26,024 nt of DNA from Suillus spraguei (taxonomy: Eukaryota; Basidiomycota; Agaricomycetes; Boletales; Suillaceae). A program made the translations under genes and the position numbers. The notes under the pieces are model-generated. The model had not been told where the DNA came from and ran no database searches. It was given only the letters and a program-made list of their open reading frames with translations. Positions 1 to 10,543 of the stretch are shown piece after piece (position 1 is the stretch's first letter; each line of letters begins with the position of its first letter). Location of the stretch: contig JABCPU010000802.1 in the NCBI GenBank assembly GCA_016800925.1, positions 1 to 26,024 of the forward strand, given 5' to 3'.

Positions 1-2404
1 CTCGCGGGATGGATAGAGGTCTGCGTCATTGGGAACGTGACGCTTCAGTTCGGACGCGTGGAAAGTGGGATAAACATTAGTATGATCTGGTAAGTCAAGT
101 GTATAATTGGATGACTCAGGGTTGGCAGACACTATAGCATAGGGCCCGTCGAACCGTGGCATGAACTTCGCCACGCGTTTGTTGTTACCATTGAGATATT
201 CTCTCTTCGGTGCACTGTCGACAGGTACACAAGATCGCCCACTTGGAACGACGGATCCGCGCTGCGATGTGCGTTTGCAGCGTTCGCCTGTGCTATCCGG
301 GATGCTAGCAGTGCGTCGTGTGCGTCCCGCGACGTCTGTCTTCAGCAGACGATTGCCTCCAGAGCATTTGCGATGTCGTTTGGGAAATCGTCGCGCACTT
401 GGTTGATGTGTTCTGGCGTTAGTGGGGTAGTAGTCGAGGTGTTCGACCGAGGTGGAGGTGGAATGGCGTGTAGCCAGTAGATGCGTTCTTGTCGCCATTA
501 TGTTGAATCGCACGCGTGTAGCGCTGTTACCCAACCTGTTTGATGACGGTCAACGAAGTACCTGAGTGCTTGATCAACTGTTTTGTTAGTGCGCTCGCTA
601 GCGCCGTCTGTCTGTGGTGATAAGCTGTGGACATTTTTAGTTTGATTCCGGTGAGATGATGTAATGCCTTCCAGAATTTGGAGGTTGAATAGTTTATCTC
701 TGTCTGAGACGATACTTAAAGGCAAACCATTTCGCAATACCAGTTGTCGAAGAACAGGTTTGCAATCTCGCGTGCGTTCATATTCATTCTGCAGGGGACG
801 AGTCGTATGTCGGCGCCTAGTCGATCTGTTATAGTCATAATCCCGTCGAAGCCTCGCTCTGAGGGTAGAGGGCCGATGAAATCTATAGCGACAGAGTCGC
901 CTCGGTTGTCTGGCACTGGAAGGGGGTGAAGAGGACCTGTTGGTTTCGTTGTGCGGCTTTTATTACGCGCACATTCGGGGCAGGACGGTATGTAGCTCTC
1001 CTCGAGGTCGCGTCGCATGTTGGGCCAGTAATACGACTCTCTGATGGCGGCATAGGACTTATCAATTCCGAAGTGGCCCAGTTGGTCGTGAGCGAGTCGA
1101 AAGATAGTTTCACGGAGGTGAGTGACGCGGGGGATAATGAGTCGGTCATTGAGGTATAGTAGTCCGTCTTGGTGTCGCAGTCCTGGAGGGAGTCTACCAG
1201 CTTTTGAAGCTTAATGCACCACGGGTCGATGGTGTAACCTCCCTTGATATCGTTGAACAAAGATTTGTCGGGAGTAATCGAGAGAACGAGTGCGATTGCC
1301 GGTATGTGTTGTTGCACGTTGCTCGGCATGTGCAACGTTTCCTTAACGTAGGATGGGGTGTCTTTGTCGTCAGGTGGCAGTCGTGAAAGTGCATCTGCGA
1401 CGCAATTTTCTTCTCCTGGAATATATTCGATGTTAAAGTCGTATTGGCCAAAAAATTCTTGCCAGCGCGCTTGTCGTCGAGAGAGTTCGCGTTGGGTGAG
1501 AAAGTTCTCTAAAGTTCTGTGGTCAGTATAAACGGTGAAAGGGGTACCGAGGAGTTCTATGCGCCACTTCTTTAGCGCGCGAACTATAGCCAACAGTTCT
1601 TTTTCGTGCACAGGGTAGTTCAGTTGAGCTGATCGCAGCTGCATAGAGTCGAAAGCCACTGGGCGAGCTGTTTGTGGTGTAGGTCCGACACTTAGCATGG
1701 CACCTACCCTCCAGTCGCTTGCGTCGCAAGTGACGAAGATCTTGTTGTCGCCCAGTTTGTCATGATCGATCGTAGTGAGACAGTCGCGGCTTACGACAAG
1801 CTGCTTTATAGCGTCAAAAGCTGTCTGGTGCTCGTCAGTCCAACCTGGCCAGTCGTGTTCGCTTGCCTTGGTTGTTAATGGCGTAAGCATTCGGGTATGG
1901 TCGGCCAGACTTGGTAGAAACTGATCGAGATAGCGTACGAGACCGAGAAAAGAGCGTACGTCGCTCGTGGAGGTGGGCACAGGCCAATCTAGGATGCGTT
2001 TTGCCTTTGAGGCATCCGCCTCGATACCTGAAGCTGAAATGCGATGTCCGAGGAAATCAATTTCAGTACAAAACAAAGAAGTCTTTTTTGGAGAACAAAA
2101 CAAGGATGCCTTGCGCAAGGCATCGAGGACGAGCTTAATGTTCTTGGCGTGTTCGCCACCGTTTGAGACCATATTATGATGTCGTCTAGGTACGCGTGAC
2201 ATATTTTGCCGATGAGGCCTCTGAGCGCGATGAACATTCGACGTTGGTGAGTTGCTGGTGCGTTTCTCCCGCCTTGTGGCATCACAGTCCATTCATGCAG
2301 ACCGTTGGGAGTATCTATCGCAGTATATTTGATGTCGTCGGGGTGGATCCGAGTCTGAAAAAAGGAGTTTGTCATGTCTATTTTTGCCAAATATCTTACC
2401 CTTA
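1..2404 (-). pseudogene. pol: RT/RNase H/integrase remainder of element 1 pol, frameshifted
   Basis: The RT palm is at 1989-2404 with the active-site YLDD at 2181-2192. A frame change near 2150 leads into the RT thumb, connection (FLGHRISASGI) and RNase H (FVTCDASDW, NYPVHEKELLAI, VYTDHRTLENF), running to about 1400. The integrase zinc-binding region (GHFGIDKSY, then CPEC) spans about 970-1090. The catalytic core follows: D in VAIDFIGPL, D in SDRDKLF and E in ASERTNKTV, with a frameshift near 725 and more between 160 and 500. Bases 1-160 read through the conserved region before the chromodomain (FDGPYAIVS, YPTFHASELKRH). At least four frame changes make it non-functional as it stands. Confidence 0.9.
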
Positions 2405-4536
2405 GCGCAATCTCGGAGTATTTCGTCGATCCGCGGCAATGGATGGTTGTCTGGAACTGTGTTAGCATTGAGCGCGCGATAATCATTCACCCAACGTGGC
2501 AAAGCAGTCGGGTCCTTCTTGGGGATAAGAAACGCTGGTGAGACGAATGAACTTGAAGAAGGACGGAGGCGTCCCGCTGCTATATGCTGGTTCAGCAGGG
2601 TATCCCATGCTTCTCGATACTTGCGTGGAGTGTTGTATCTTCGGCACTGTATGACCTTGTTAGGATCTTTGAGTGTGATCCGATGTACGATATCTGTTGG
2701 GAGCTGGTTAATGTGCGGAATATCATCAGGGAACCTGTCTTCATATTTCCGTCGCATTTCTTTGTCGAGACGTTCGAGATGTTCCTTATTCGCTTCAATG
2801 AAAGCCAGGGCGTCGATCCGTTTTCTCAGTAGTGCGACGACATTTGGGGTTTCGGTGACAGTGTTTGTGTTATCGATGCGGTCGACGAGTACACCTTTGA
2901 GTTCTTTGACTACCGTCTTGCGAAGTCGATAAATTTCTCGTGCAGTTGGTATCGACACTGTGGTGGGCGGTTCGTGTTTTGGCGGGTTAAGAAGATCGTA
3001 ATCACAATCTTTGACAATACATGTACGGGAGTCGTGATCTATAACAAGAGAATTATGCGATAAGAAGGGCCCCCCGAGGAGGAGGGGAACAGCCAGATTT
3101 GGCGCAATGATAGCGCGTATCGTGCGAGAAGTCCAGTCATGCGTAACAGATGAAGGAGACAGAAGAACGTATTCAGAAAATGAAAAAGGGGAAGAACAAT
3201 TGTCTATGAATGCGGAATTCGCTTCTATGTCTGCGTGTAGTTTGCGTCTACGAAGCCCAAGTCGTTCGACGACGTTCTCGTCAATCAGAACTAAATGTGA
3301 CCCGTGGTCAATCAACGCTTCGATACGTTCAAAGGAATTGGAGGAAGGGCCCGTCAAGAGACAGGGCCACAAAAGGTGGGCGGTTTCAAAAGGAGCTACG
3401 CACATGTCATCCTCAGAGTCAGACCCGTCTTCAAGAACAGAAGACGGCATCACAGCTCCTACTGGTCCTACGGCAGCGACAGTCTTTGTCTTAGGTTTCG
3501 TGGCGAGAGCGTCCGTTTCCGTCAGCGTCTTGTAAGAAGAAGCATCGGGTGCGCCTTCGGTACAGTCTTTGGACTGGTGCGATACGTAGAACTTCCGGCA
3601 CTTGAAGCAGCCTTTGTGTTTTGCCAACAAGGTGCGTTCGGCTTCCGTGAGTGAGCCCAGGCGAGTGGATGACGGATTGTAAGCTTTGGTAGTGGTTGTT
3701 TTGTTAAACGAGGTCGTTGTACGCTTTGATGATTTGTGTAATTCCTCGGCGATCTTTCTGTGTGAGGCAAGGTCCTCGAGACGTTCGTCGTCGAGGTGTT
3801 TTACTTCCTCGATCCAGTCTTTAAGAGAAAGGTCATCAGCGAGTTTCGCTCTGAATACAGGGATGGTGAGCTCATCGCAGATGTGCGCTTCAAGTTGGTC
3901 GCGAAGTTGCGATTCAGAGAGATAAGCAGGGTTGCCGTAGAGCAGAGCGTTTTGGTTCTGGACGTCCAGAGCCCACTCGTAGAACGGGCGGGTTCCTTGG
4001 TGTGAGCCTAGGACCTTTTTGCGCAGTTTATTGGCCCAGTGACTTTCGAGCCAAGCGTTACGGAAAGCCTTCATGTACGCCGCGAAGGTACCGGCGTTGA
4101 GTACGGTTCGTTGAGTCAAGTACCACGTGTGTAGGCGTGGATCTAACATTCCAAATGCTACCATTTTCACCTGGTCAGCCGCCTTGATCTCCTTATGCAG
4201 GAAATACGTTTCACAAGCGTTTTCCCAATCGTGGGCGACTTGTGGCGTGATTTCCCCTGCAGTGAGTTTGGGTGGCTTGCTGGGAGCAGATTGCTCCACG
4301 GTGGCTGTCTTGGTCATGGTACGGGGACGGGTGGGGACTATATGCGCGTCGTTTGAGTCAGAGTCTGATGAGGAGTCACTATACGTTCTGGCGGGTACGA
4401 TACGCGTGTTAGGCGTGGCGTTCGAGGTGTTTGGGATCAAGGGAGATATGGGTGACTTGTCAGATGATTGGGAGGATACGGATGGTTCAATGGAAGATTG
4501 TTGTCTTTGGTCCCTGGTACGCTGTCGCGTAGTCAA
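2293..4536 (-). pseudogene. gag-pol: Gag-protease-RT(N-terminal) ORF of element 1
   Basis: This is a 747-codon ORF. The first ~75 residues are Ser/Thr/Asp rich. Residues ~95-300 look like a retrotransposon capsid domain (helical, with conserved Trp and Tyr residues). A zinc knuckle follows at C310-C313-H320-C325 (CX2CX6HX4C). An aspartic protease region around residue 410 has DHGSH in place of the usual D[T/S]G. From about residue 620 it enters the reverse transcriptase fingers, including the WVNDYRALN motif. The RT frame is lost near 2390, where the next frame carries the continuation (AKIDMTNSFF), so the last ~25 codons are out of frame. Gag and Pol sharing one ORF is normal for this fungal group. 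Confidence 0.9.
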
Positions 4537-4687
4537 GGAGGTGGGGACAGACGGTTTTCTCCTTTCGGAAGACAGTTTGGCGGGTCAGGTAGTGGGCGGG
4601 CAGCCCGGCGGTTCGAGGGATAGTCGTTTAAATAAACAACACAAGTTCCGTTTCTGTTAAAAAAAAAGTGGAACCCTGTCCGGGAAA

Positions 4688-4882
4688 TGACAAGGAACAC
4701 TAAGCAGATCGGACAAAGGTAACAGGACGAAACTGTGGATTCTTAGAGCGTTGTACTAATGAGTACGTGATGGTAGGTAGGAGACCCGAGTCTAAAAGGA
4801 ACAGTACAAGAATCGCAGAATATAAGGGGATGTGTCACATGACGTGTGATAATGTAAGCAAGTGGTAAGCAGTCGGCTTACA
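4688..4882 (-). repeat. 5' LTR of element 1 (inner boundary tentative)
   Basis: The outer edge is well defined. At 4883 the sequence becomes GH3 intron sequence also present in copies A and B, and the base pair ending at 4882 gives a minus-strand start of TGTAAGCC. The inner edge at 4688 is chosen because the minus strand there ends in TTGTCA, giving a TG...CA element of about 195 bp. No second LTR is in the window to confirm the length, and no convincing tRNA primer-binding site follows, so the inner edge could be off by tens of bases. A weak TATA-like stretch lies near 4820-4828. Confidence 0.6.
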
Positions 4883-5124
4883 GAAATGTAACAATCAACG
4901 CAAATAATACCCCTCTAATGCACATGGTCCATGTTTTCCAGGACTAGGAAGACCCCTTTCTTGATGCAGTCGATGAGTAGAATCCACTCATCCTCTGTGT
5001 ATTGTAAAAAATTGACGAATACACTGGCAAAGAGGGAGCTGATGATTGTCACCCGACGGTCTGCGAGTGCAAATAACGCACTCAAAATAAAGAAAGTGCG
5101 ATAGCTCTTCACCGAGGAAATGGC
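4883..5124 (-). pseudogene. GH3 family remnant (third copy, truncated)
   Basis: The minus strand encodes VKSYRTFFILSALFALADRR and the following FASVFVNFLQYTEDEW segment, which matches exon 2 of copies A and B, plus the first ~30 bp of the next intron. On the 5' side homology stops abruptly near 5124, at the codons for YAIS, so exon 1 is missing and unrelated sequence follows. On the 3' side the intron is cut by the LTR of element 1. Exons 3-7 are not in the window and may lie beyond the other end of the retroelement. The exon end differs from copy A by a deletion that places TAG in frame unless an earlier donor was used. Confidence 0.85.
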
Positions 5125-5465
5125 GTAGTATAAGTAGCATACATGGTAGCACAAGATCGTCAATCAATAGTCGACCGGCTGCGAGAGGTGACTTGACCAC
5201 AAAAGTGTGGGGACCGCGGCAGCACTACTAAGGATGCTGCAGTTCATGTCATCATAAGGACGCAGAAGCTGGCGGCTCAAGATCAGGAGCATCGACTGCT
5301 AACAAGTCAGGAGCGATTGCGGCAGAGCCATACGGAGATCAAAAACATTCCACCAGGCAGTCACGCGAATTGCTTCCGCGGGATCAACCGCTCCGTGCTT
5401 ATACTATACGTTAAAATGTCTCCTATGTATCGTATCTTGACGGGTTATGCCACGCCGCAGTATTT

Positions 5466-5577
5466 TCGTATCTGTACATACACCCGCAGGCTACATTACA
5501 GCCACAAGAGTATCTCGGTTCCTCGTCCTCGGATTCTCCACTCTCATGGCTGGCAGCATTGTCTGCAGAACTCTCAG
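5466..5577 (+). repeat. Segment shared, inverted, with 9410-9590
   Basis: This plus-strand stretch contains GTATCTGTACA, then GCTACATTACAGCCACAA, then CCACTCTCATGGCTGGCAGC. The same blocks appear in the same order on the minus strand at 9410-9590. The second copy carries extra sequence between the second and third blocks. The shared ATGGCTGGCAGCATT could be a start codon context in both. It is either a small dispersed repeat or the relic of a duplicated 5' gene end. Confidence 0.6.
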
Positions 5578-5733
5578 GCTGTTCTCAGTGACGGAGGAAG
5601 ACTCAACTTCTTGCCATGACTCAATTGGAGGAGCTGAAAGGGAAGAGGTTGTAGAAACACGCTAGACACACAGAGGTGTAAGTATACTACAGTAAATCAG
5701 TATTGGCTATAAATATAATAGAGAATGGACGTA

Positions 5734-5762
5734 CCCTCAGTCTCGGATAGAAAGACTGAGGG
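5734..5762. other. Perfect 10-bp inverted repeat (possible hairpin)
   Basis: CCCTCAGTCT at 5734-5743 and AGACTGAGGG at 5753-5762 are perfect reverse complements with a 9-nt loop. An AT-rich TATAAATATAATA stretch lies just upstream on the plus strand. No gene is attached, so function is unknown. It could be a terminal or subterminal repeat of a small element, or chance. Confidence 0.4.
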
Positions 5763-6301
5763 AAGCGGTATTACCATGAATGAGAGTAAGTAAAGGAAAG
5801 AACGGAAAATCCCGGATGACTAATATGTGCCGAATACAGTAACTACAACGGAGTCCTTCGTCGTTGTCTACGTCCAACAGAGGGGAACAACCGTAGTCCT
5901 TTTATGATTGGATGAGTGTAGCCACAAGTAATTCAACAACTGCCTGTATGATTTGCCAGTGAGAGAGTGGCAAAGTCTTCTTGGGTACACGACCTATGGG
6001 ACAGGAGTGTACAAAGGCGGGAACCAGAAGAACTTTGAGGTTGTTACAACTTGCATGTGGTATCCACTTCTTTCATGATTAGTTGTAGAAGGGTTTCATA
6101 TATCACTTCCGCAAAGAACAATAAAGATCTCACTTTCTATTATCACATGATGATTTGGATCAGAACGCGTATACATGTTAGTACAAGAGACCCCCATATC
6201 CTGACAGCAAATACAAAAACTGCAACATATTCAGTAGTAATCTCAACAAAAGTGTTCGTCTTGCCCTCTTCAAAAATTTGACCAAACTCTTGTGGAGTAT
6301 C

Positions 6302-8375
6302 TCACAGCTCCATAATCACTTTCTGCAGGAACCATTCCTTGAACGTCGCATCGGATAGGACGATAGGAACCTTCACCTGGGCCGTCGAGACGTTCGTCTT
6401 CTCGCATTTCTGCTTGCGATATTCTCTAAACGTCCCTCTCTCCACGAGACGGATGGTTGGCTTTCTTGCTGTCCCTGCCCAAAAAGTTATACGATACTCG
6501 TCGTTTGAGATGAGGTCTTCGAAAGTTTGCTGTTTCGCCATTTTCGCATCCTTGCCTGCGAATATACATAAGTGCAGTCGTGTAGAAGCGTACGAACCAG
6601 GTACAAACCTATTTCCCCTCCAATTTCTACAAAGTACCCATAAGTAACAGGCGTGGCTCTGTCGTCGGCTACAACAGTGAAATCTATGATTTGGCCGATC
6701 CACCGTTTAGAGGCAGATACGATCGCGTTCGTCAATTGCGACTCTGTACATGTTGATCCATACGCTAACCCAAGCGAGCCACTTCCTCGGCCGGCATTTC
6801 AGCTCCGAGTTCTGACCCTGGAATCGATGAAATCGCAACTCACTTTCGCCTATGGAGGTAATTAATGACGGGTAATCCGTCATCTGGCGCAAAGCCTTTA
6901 ACGCTGACAACATCGCCAAGGCGGTATCTCCACAAGCCATTGCGGGTCGTCAAGACCGGCTCGTAATGTCCTCCAGTCACGAGTTCCCACTGCAGCAGCA
7001 GAGATGAGCAGATAAAACTGAGATCCAGTTACTGGTGCTTACAGCGGACAGTACACGCTCCGAAGGCTCGTTCACATCCAGATATTCGATGACCCCATCT
7101 ATGGGTAGTACCTTGTAGTCTGTATTAGGGTCACCGTTGAAATATGGTTCGCCGATGAAACATTCTGAGCTGCCATAACTGGGAGAGTACATGAAAACAG
7201 AAGGCCCGAGGACATTGGTAACCTTGTTTCGCTAACAGTTAATTGCATAGTCAACTTTCTACACTTGACGTACCTTTGGAACAGATGCAGCAGCGGAACC
7301 TCCAGTGATCCCGATGAACCTTTTCAAGTCAGGCCACACACGAACAGCCCAGCCCTGGATTCCAGGAGGCCCAATTTCGCGAAGTTCGGCAGCACGAAGG
7401 GGGTTTGGAGTAAAATGTTTCTGCGAGAAATTATGAGCTGAATGAAATGTAACAATCAACGGAAATATGACCTCTAAAGTTTCTCGTACATGGTCTATGT
7501 TTTCCAGGTCTGGGATTATCCCTTTCTCGATGCAGTCGATAAGTAGAGTCCATTCATCCTCTACGTACTGCAAAAAATTGACGAATAGACTGGCGAAGAG
7601 GAAGCGGATGGTTGTCACCCGACGGTCTACGAGTGCAAATAATGCATTCAAAACAAAGAAAGCGCGGTAGCTCTTCACCAAGGAAATGGCGTATGGATCC
7701 GTTTTCCCCGGAACTAAAATTTACCTAGATATCAGCGGGTGCAAGGGAAAGTGGCACGACAGACCAACCCCATAAATCGAGTCTGTCCATATCATGCTCG
7801 ACGTCCCAATTCTTCTGCATTCGCAGCAAACCGACGCTTACCGAACACATTGGCAACATTTTGGAGATCTGGCCGTCCTCACAACACATTTTCAGGACTC
7901 GCCAAACACCTAAAGAGGATGGTGATAAGGTGCTACCCTCCGAAGGGGGAAGTGATAGATACAGGGGGTGATGCAACATGGACGGGGCAAGGCGATATAT
8001 TGGAAAGGTCTTTGCTGGTTTACCAGATGTTGTACTGGACACGGCTATGTAGTATGGCAGTCCTGGGGCGAACAGATTTTTTACATCAGATTCATTGCAA
8101 TCGGTCGCAAAAAACTTGGCCATGTATGGCCTGTAAGGCTCATAGTCTGTGGTGGGAACGGATTCTCGGAAGCTGCGTAAAAATTCAATATCGTCCTTCG
8201 AATCGATGTGTGCGATAGTCTCGCGGAACTTTGCCAACTCGGGAGCATGCTGAGCAAACTGAGACGCAGAATTTGGCTGTATAAACTCGAGCAGGGCTCG
8301 GTCCATGAGATCCTTGAGCCGCTGAGAGTGTTCGGCGGATAAAGACTGCAACAGATCTGTGTCAGGACGAGACAT
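6302..8375 (-). CDS. GH3-family acyl-acid amido synthetase, copy A (7 exons)
   Basis: Predicted exons (minus): 8375-7769, 7713-7472, 7420-7274, 7231-7043, 6989-6844, 6781-6609 and 6555-6302. They join in frame to 585 aa, a normal GH3 length. GH3 enzymes are ANL-superfamily proteins that adenylate a carboxylic acid and transfer it to an amino acid; the fungal substrate is unknown. Visible motifs are the ATP-binding SSTTSGKPAK (113-122), YGSSE (351-355, the YASSE-like motif) and WRYRLGD (415-421). The helical LNALFALVDRR block and the WPDLKRFIGITGG block are also typical. Intron donors include GTACGT, GTAAGC and GTGAGT; that of intron 1 is GTTGGT and of intron 2 GTCATA (an alternative donor at 7489 also keeps frame). 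The acceptor at 6782 is the least certain. Likely cytosolic: no signal peptide or membrane segment is seen. Confidence 0.9.
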
Positions 8376-8408
8376 TTGTTTGATATGGTATGGGGCTTGA
8401 TTGCCACA

Positions 8409-8416
8409 TTATATAG
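8409..8416 (-). promoter_or_regulatory. TATA-like box of GH3 copy A
   Basis: The minus strand reads CACTATATAATG about 35-40 bases upstream of the ATG at 8375. The same box is kept upstream of copy B at 12837-12844, and the surrounding ~170 bp are clearly related in both. It implies a very short 5' UTR. Confidence 0.55.
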
Positions 8417-8617
8417 TGCGAATGGCTTGCATGGCCTGATAGCGCATATCATACGAGTCCTTTTTCAGTGTTTACCACGTACTTATTAGGATCAAGTTGT
8501 GCTGGCATTTACACGACGGGGAATACCAAAGAGGTCACCATATACCATGCGGGTACTTACCTGGAACGTGGCTGCTAGTACCAAATGCAAATGATATGAT
8601 ATCTTGACCAGCCTAGT

Positions 8618-9429
8618 TTATTTATATATTAGAAATTGGAACTCGAGAATCCGCTTTACGTGATTGCCTTCCTGGCTCGTGACAACACGGAAGGGCATTA
8701 AGTGTGTATATCCCACTCTCCTCCACCCGCTCCAGAGAATCCTTTCGAAGTCCTTATCCCCACGTATGAAGGAGACCAATCGCCATACGAGAAGCATGGT
8801 CGTGTGATTCAGCGAGTGTTCAAAACCCTTGCTTTCGCAGGAAGCCCCTGCGACTCCGGCCTCAGTTGAACCTGTAATTCCCATATCATTAGGAGTGGAT
8901 GCGGCGCACCAAAATGAACCTCGGATGCCCAAATTGTAGGAGCCGCAAAGCGATGCATCCAAGTCGAGGTGGGGACTTCCTATACGAGTAAGCTTGAGAG
9001 AGTAATCCTCTCTACTCATGGCCGGTTTCCCGCTAGACTTGCGTTCACTGTATGCGGATAGATAGCACACAGGAATCTCAGCCATCAGAGCTCCCTAGAG
9101 TTTGCGGCACCGCCGCAGAAAAAACGAAAGTAGGTATACTGCAGACAGGACACCGGAGCCTGCTGGAGTATTAGTAACCTGGGCGTGGTACTGGTGCATG
9201 GAATGGATGAGAGCTGCAGCCTGCAGTGTTCTTAATCTAACCCTAATAGGTGGATGACTTTCAGGTAAGATAATACGGACCAAATTACCCAATAGTACGG
9301 TATGATCTTCATTGACATGAAGAATGTCGAGGAACTGCCTGTTTCTACCTGAGGCAAGTCTCGAAAACTCTATCATACCTCAGTTAACAAAGAATAGGGT
9401 TCTGTTCTGTTGGTAATGCTGCCAGCCAT
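8618..9429 (-). other. Unrecognised coding-like locus, possibly a multi-exon gene
   Basis: On the minus strand an ATG at 9429 (start MAGSITNRTEPY) is followed at 9378 by a possible donor GTATGA. Two longer ORFs then follow: 9376-9095 (93 aa, with a leucine/arginine-rich helical stretch) and 9085-8618 (155 aa, ending in WSGWRRVGYTHLMPFRVVTS and a charged tail). I do not recognise a family in either. Amino acid composition and sequence complexity look protein-like, but exon junctions cannot be set without transcripts. It lies upstream of GH3 copy A in the same orientation, leaving about 240 bp between the two. It could also be a decayed gene. Confidence 0.3.
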
Positions 9430-9590
9430 GAGAGTGGAACATATGAGTAGTGATGGCCAGTTCTGAACCGCGGTCCGAACCCGACCGTTTCGAACCTGAC
9501 CGAAGTCCGGTTCAAAGTTCGGGGATACCTTTGTGGCTGTAATGTAGCCTGTGTGGCTGAGAGTGTAGAAAAGTGTGTGTACAGATACAA
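9410..9590 (-). repeat. Segment shared with 5466-5577, carrying an extra GAACC/GACCG-rich insert
   Basis: The minus strand holds the same ordered blocks as 5466-5577. Between them, at roughly 9453-9525, is extra sequence built from imperfect repeats of CGAACC-GACCG separated by a few bases, next to a TAGTGATGG motif. This composition resembles terminal regions of some hAT-like small DNA transposons, but no matching inverted terminus or target duplication is confirmed. Confidence 0.5.
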
Positions 9591-10543
9591 GTAACAAAAC
9601 ACTGTGGTATACTTGTAGCTCATTGAGGCACATAGTGGGATTTCGACGAATAGTTGTAGTGAGAAAGGTGATATCATCTATATTGAGGTCGGCACGAAGT
9701 CTATTGCATGCGTGGCAGTTAGCGGTATACCAAGGACATAAATTGGAATAAATAAAAAAACGAAACCTCTCCGTGGAAAAAGCCTTGGTTATAAATGCGC
9801 GCGTGCACATAGTAGCTCTGCATCGTCGCTTCGTTGAAGTCCAACTCGGCAATGCATTCAAAAGCCACCGCATTCCCGCATCAGCTTTGCATTCCATCCA
9901 AACCGATCATCGTGGATGGTAAATCAAATACAGTTTCCCTTGCGACCTGCGTATGCAACAACATTTGATGGCTGGACGCTGGCACGGACTCGGACCGTAC
10001 TCGACCTTCGAAACGGATCCCTTTGTTCACGGTCAGTCGTACACAGCTCTGTCAAGAGTGAGAACGCACAGCGCGAACACTGATTTGCTTCAGATTCAAA
10101 TATACCTCCTTGTGCCGACAAACCGATGTCTGTTTTCGCATTCCGCCTGTCAAAGACCACTCGCAGTCAGCTATCACAGACCCGCCCTCTGATCCTTATC
10201 ATAGGAGTGCCAGTGGGAGTTCTGAGTACGGGTCCTGGTTTGATGCGTCTGCTGGTGACGACCGGGATGGCAGTGACTGGGATTTGACTGGGCAAGAGAA
10301 AATCCTTTTGAGCCTCGCACTGGTACTAAGATACTGCTTATCATTGACATCATATTACTTCGGAATCATGTACAGACCTGTTACCTAGCACGGATATTTC
10401 TCAGTCTGACATGTATATCCCTCGACTATTTCACAGTCGTATTTGAAATTCATAGCATCGCCTGGTGTACTGGTTAGGAGTGAATATGAGTTTGTCTCGG
10501 ATGACATACTTGACAGTTTATCAACTTTTTTCTTTAGAGGCCC
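9591..10543. other. Spacer downstream of GH3 copy B, no supported gene
   Basis: Several short ORFs exist on both strands. One, plus 10110-10388, has a Ser/Asp-rich segment followed by a leucine-rich hydrophobic end. None shows a known domain, a conserved partner elsewhere in the window, or good splice context. The part near 9600-9900 on the minus strand would be the upstream region of the 9429 locus. I see no RNA gene. Confidence 0.4.

Larger units (their letters stand above)
1..4882 (-). mobile_element. Ty3/gypsy LTR retrotransposon (element 1), left end outside window
   Basis: Reading the minus strand from 4882 down, the order is LTR, short leader, gag with zinc knuckle, protease, reverse transcriptase, RNase H and integrase. 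This is the Ty3/gypsy (Metaviridae) order. The coding frame is broken several times downstream of about 2390, so the copy is not autonomous. It is inserted in intron 2 of a GH3 gene fragment: GH3 intron homology resumes exactly at 4883. The integrase C-terminal part continues to base 1, so any chromodomain, PPT and 3' LTR lie left of the window. The gag zinc knuckle and integrase resemble widespread Agaricomycete gypsy elements (family knowledge, not a search). Confidence 0.95.
5125..6110. other. Gene-poor spacer between GH3 remnant and GH3 copy A
   Basis: No ORF here has recognisable domains. It contains a segment related in inverted orientation to 9410-9590 and a 10-bp inverted repeat at 5734-5762, both listed separately. 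The short plus-strand ORFs at 5317-5665 overlap in two frames and are not supported as genes. Confidence 0.5.
6111..8545 (-). repeat. GH3 duplication unit A (pairs with 10544-12990)
   Basis: Similarity to 10544-12990 starts at GCAAAGAACAA (6111 and 10544), below the stop codon, and runs through all seven exons and six introns into the upstream region. It fades near 8545 and 12990. Both copies are on the minus strand, head to tail, about 4.43 kb apart. Inclusion of the introns and promoter shows a DNA-level segmental duplication, not retroposition. Confidence 0.85.

Noticed and set aside
161..406. Plus-strand ORF near the left edge
   Set aside because: It is antisense to the integrase tail of element 1, which shows conserved motifs on the minus strand.
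2519..2932. 137-aa plus-strand ORF
   Set aside because: It is antisense to the gag-pol ORF of element 1 and has no domain.
4640..4687. tRNA-type primer-binding site after the element 1 LTR
   Set aside because: The minus strand there (TTTCCCGGACAGGG) does not start with TGG and could not be matched to a tRNA 3' end. No self-complement inside the LTR was found either.
5317..5665. Overlapping short plus ORFs as a small gene
   Set aside because: There is no domain and no splice support. Only the segment shared with 9410-9590 is notable, and it is reported as a repeat.
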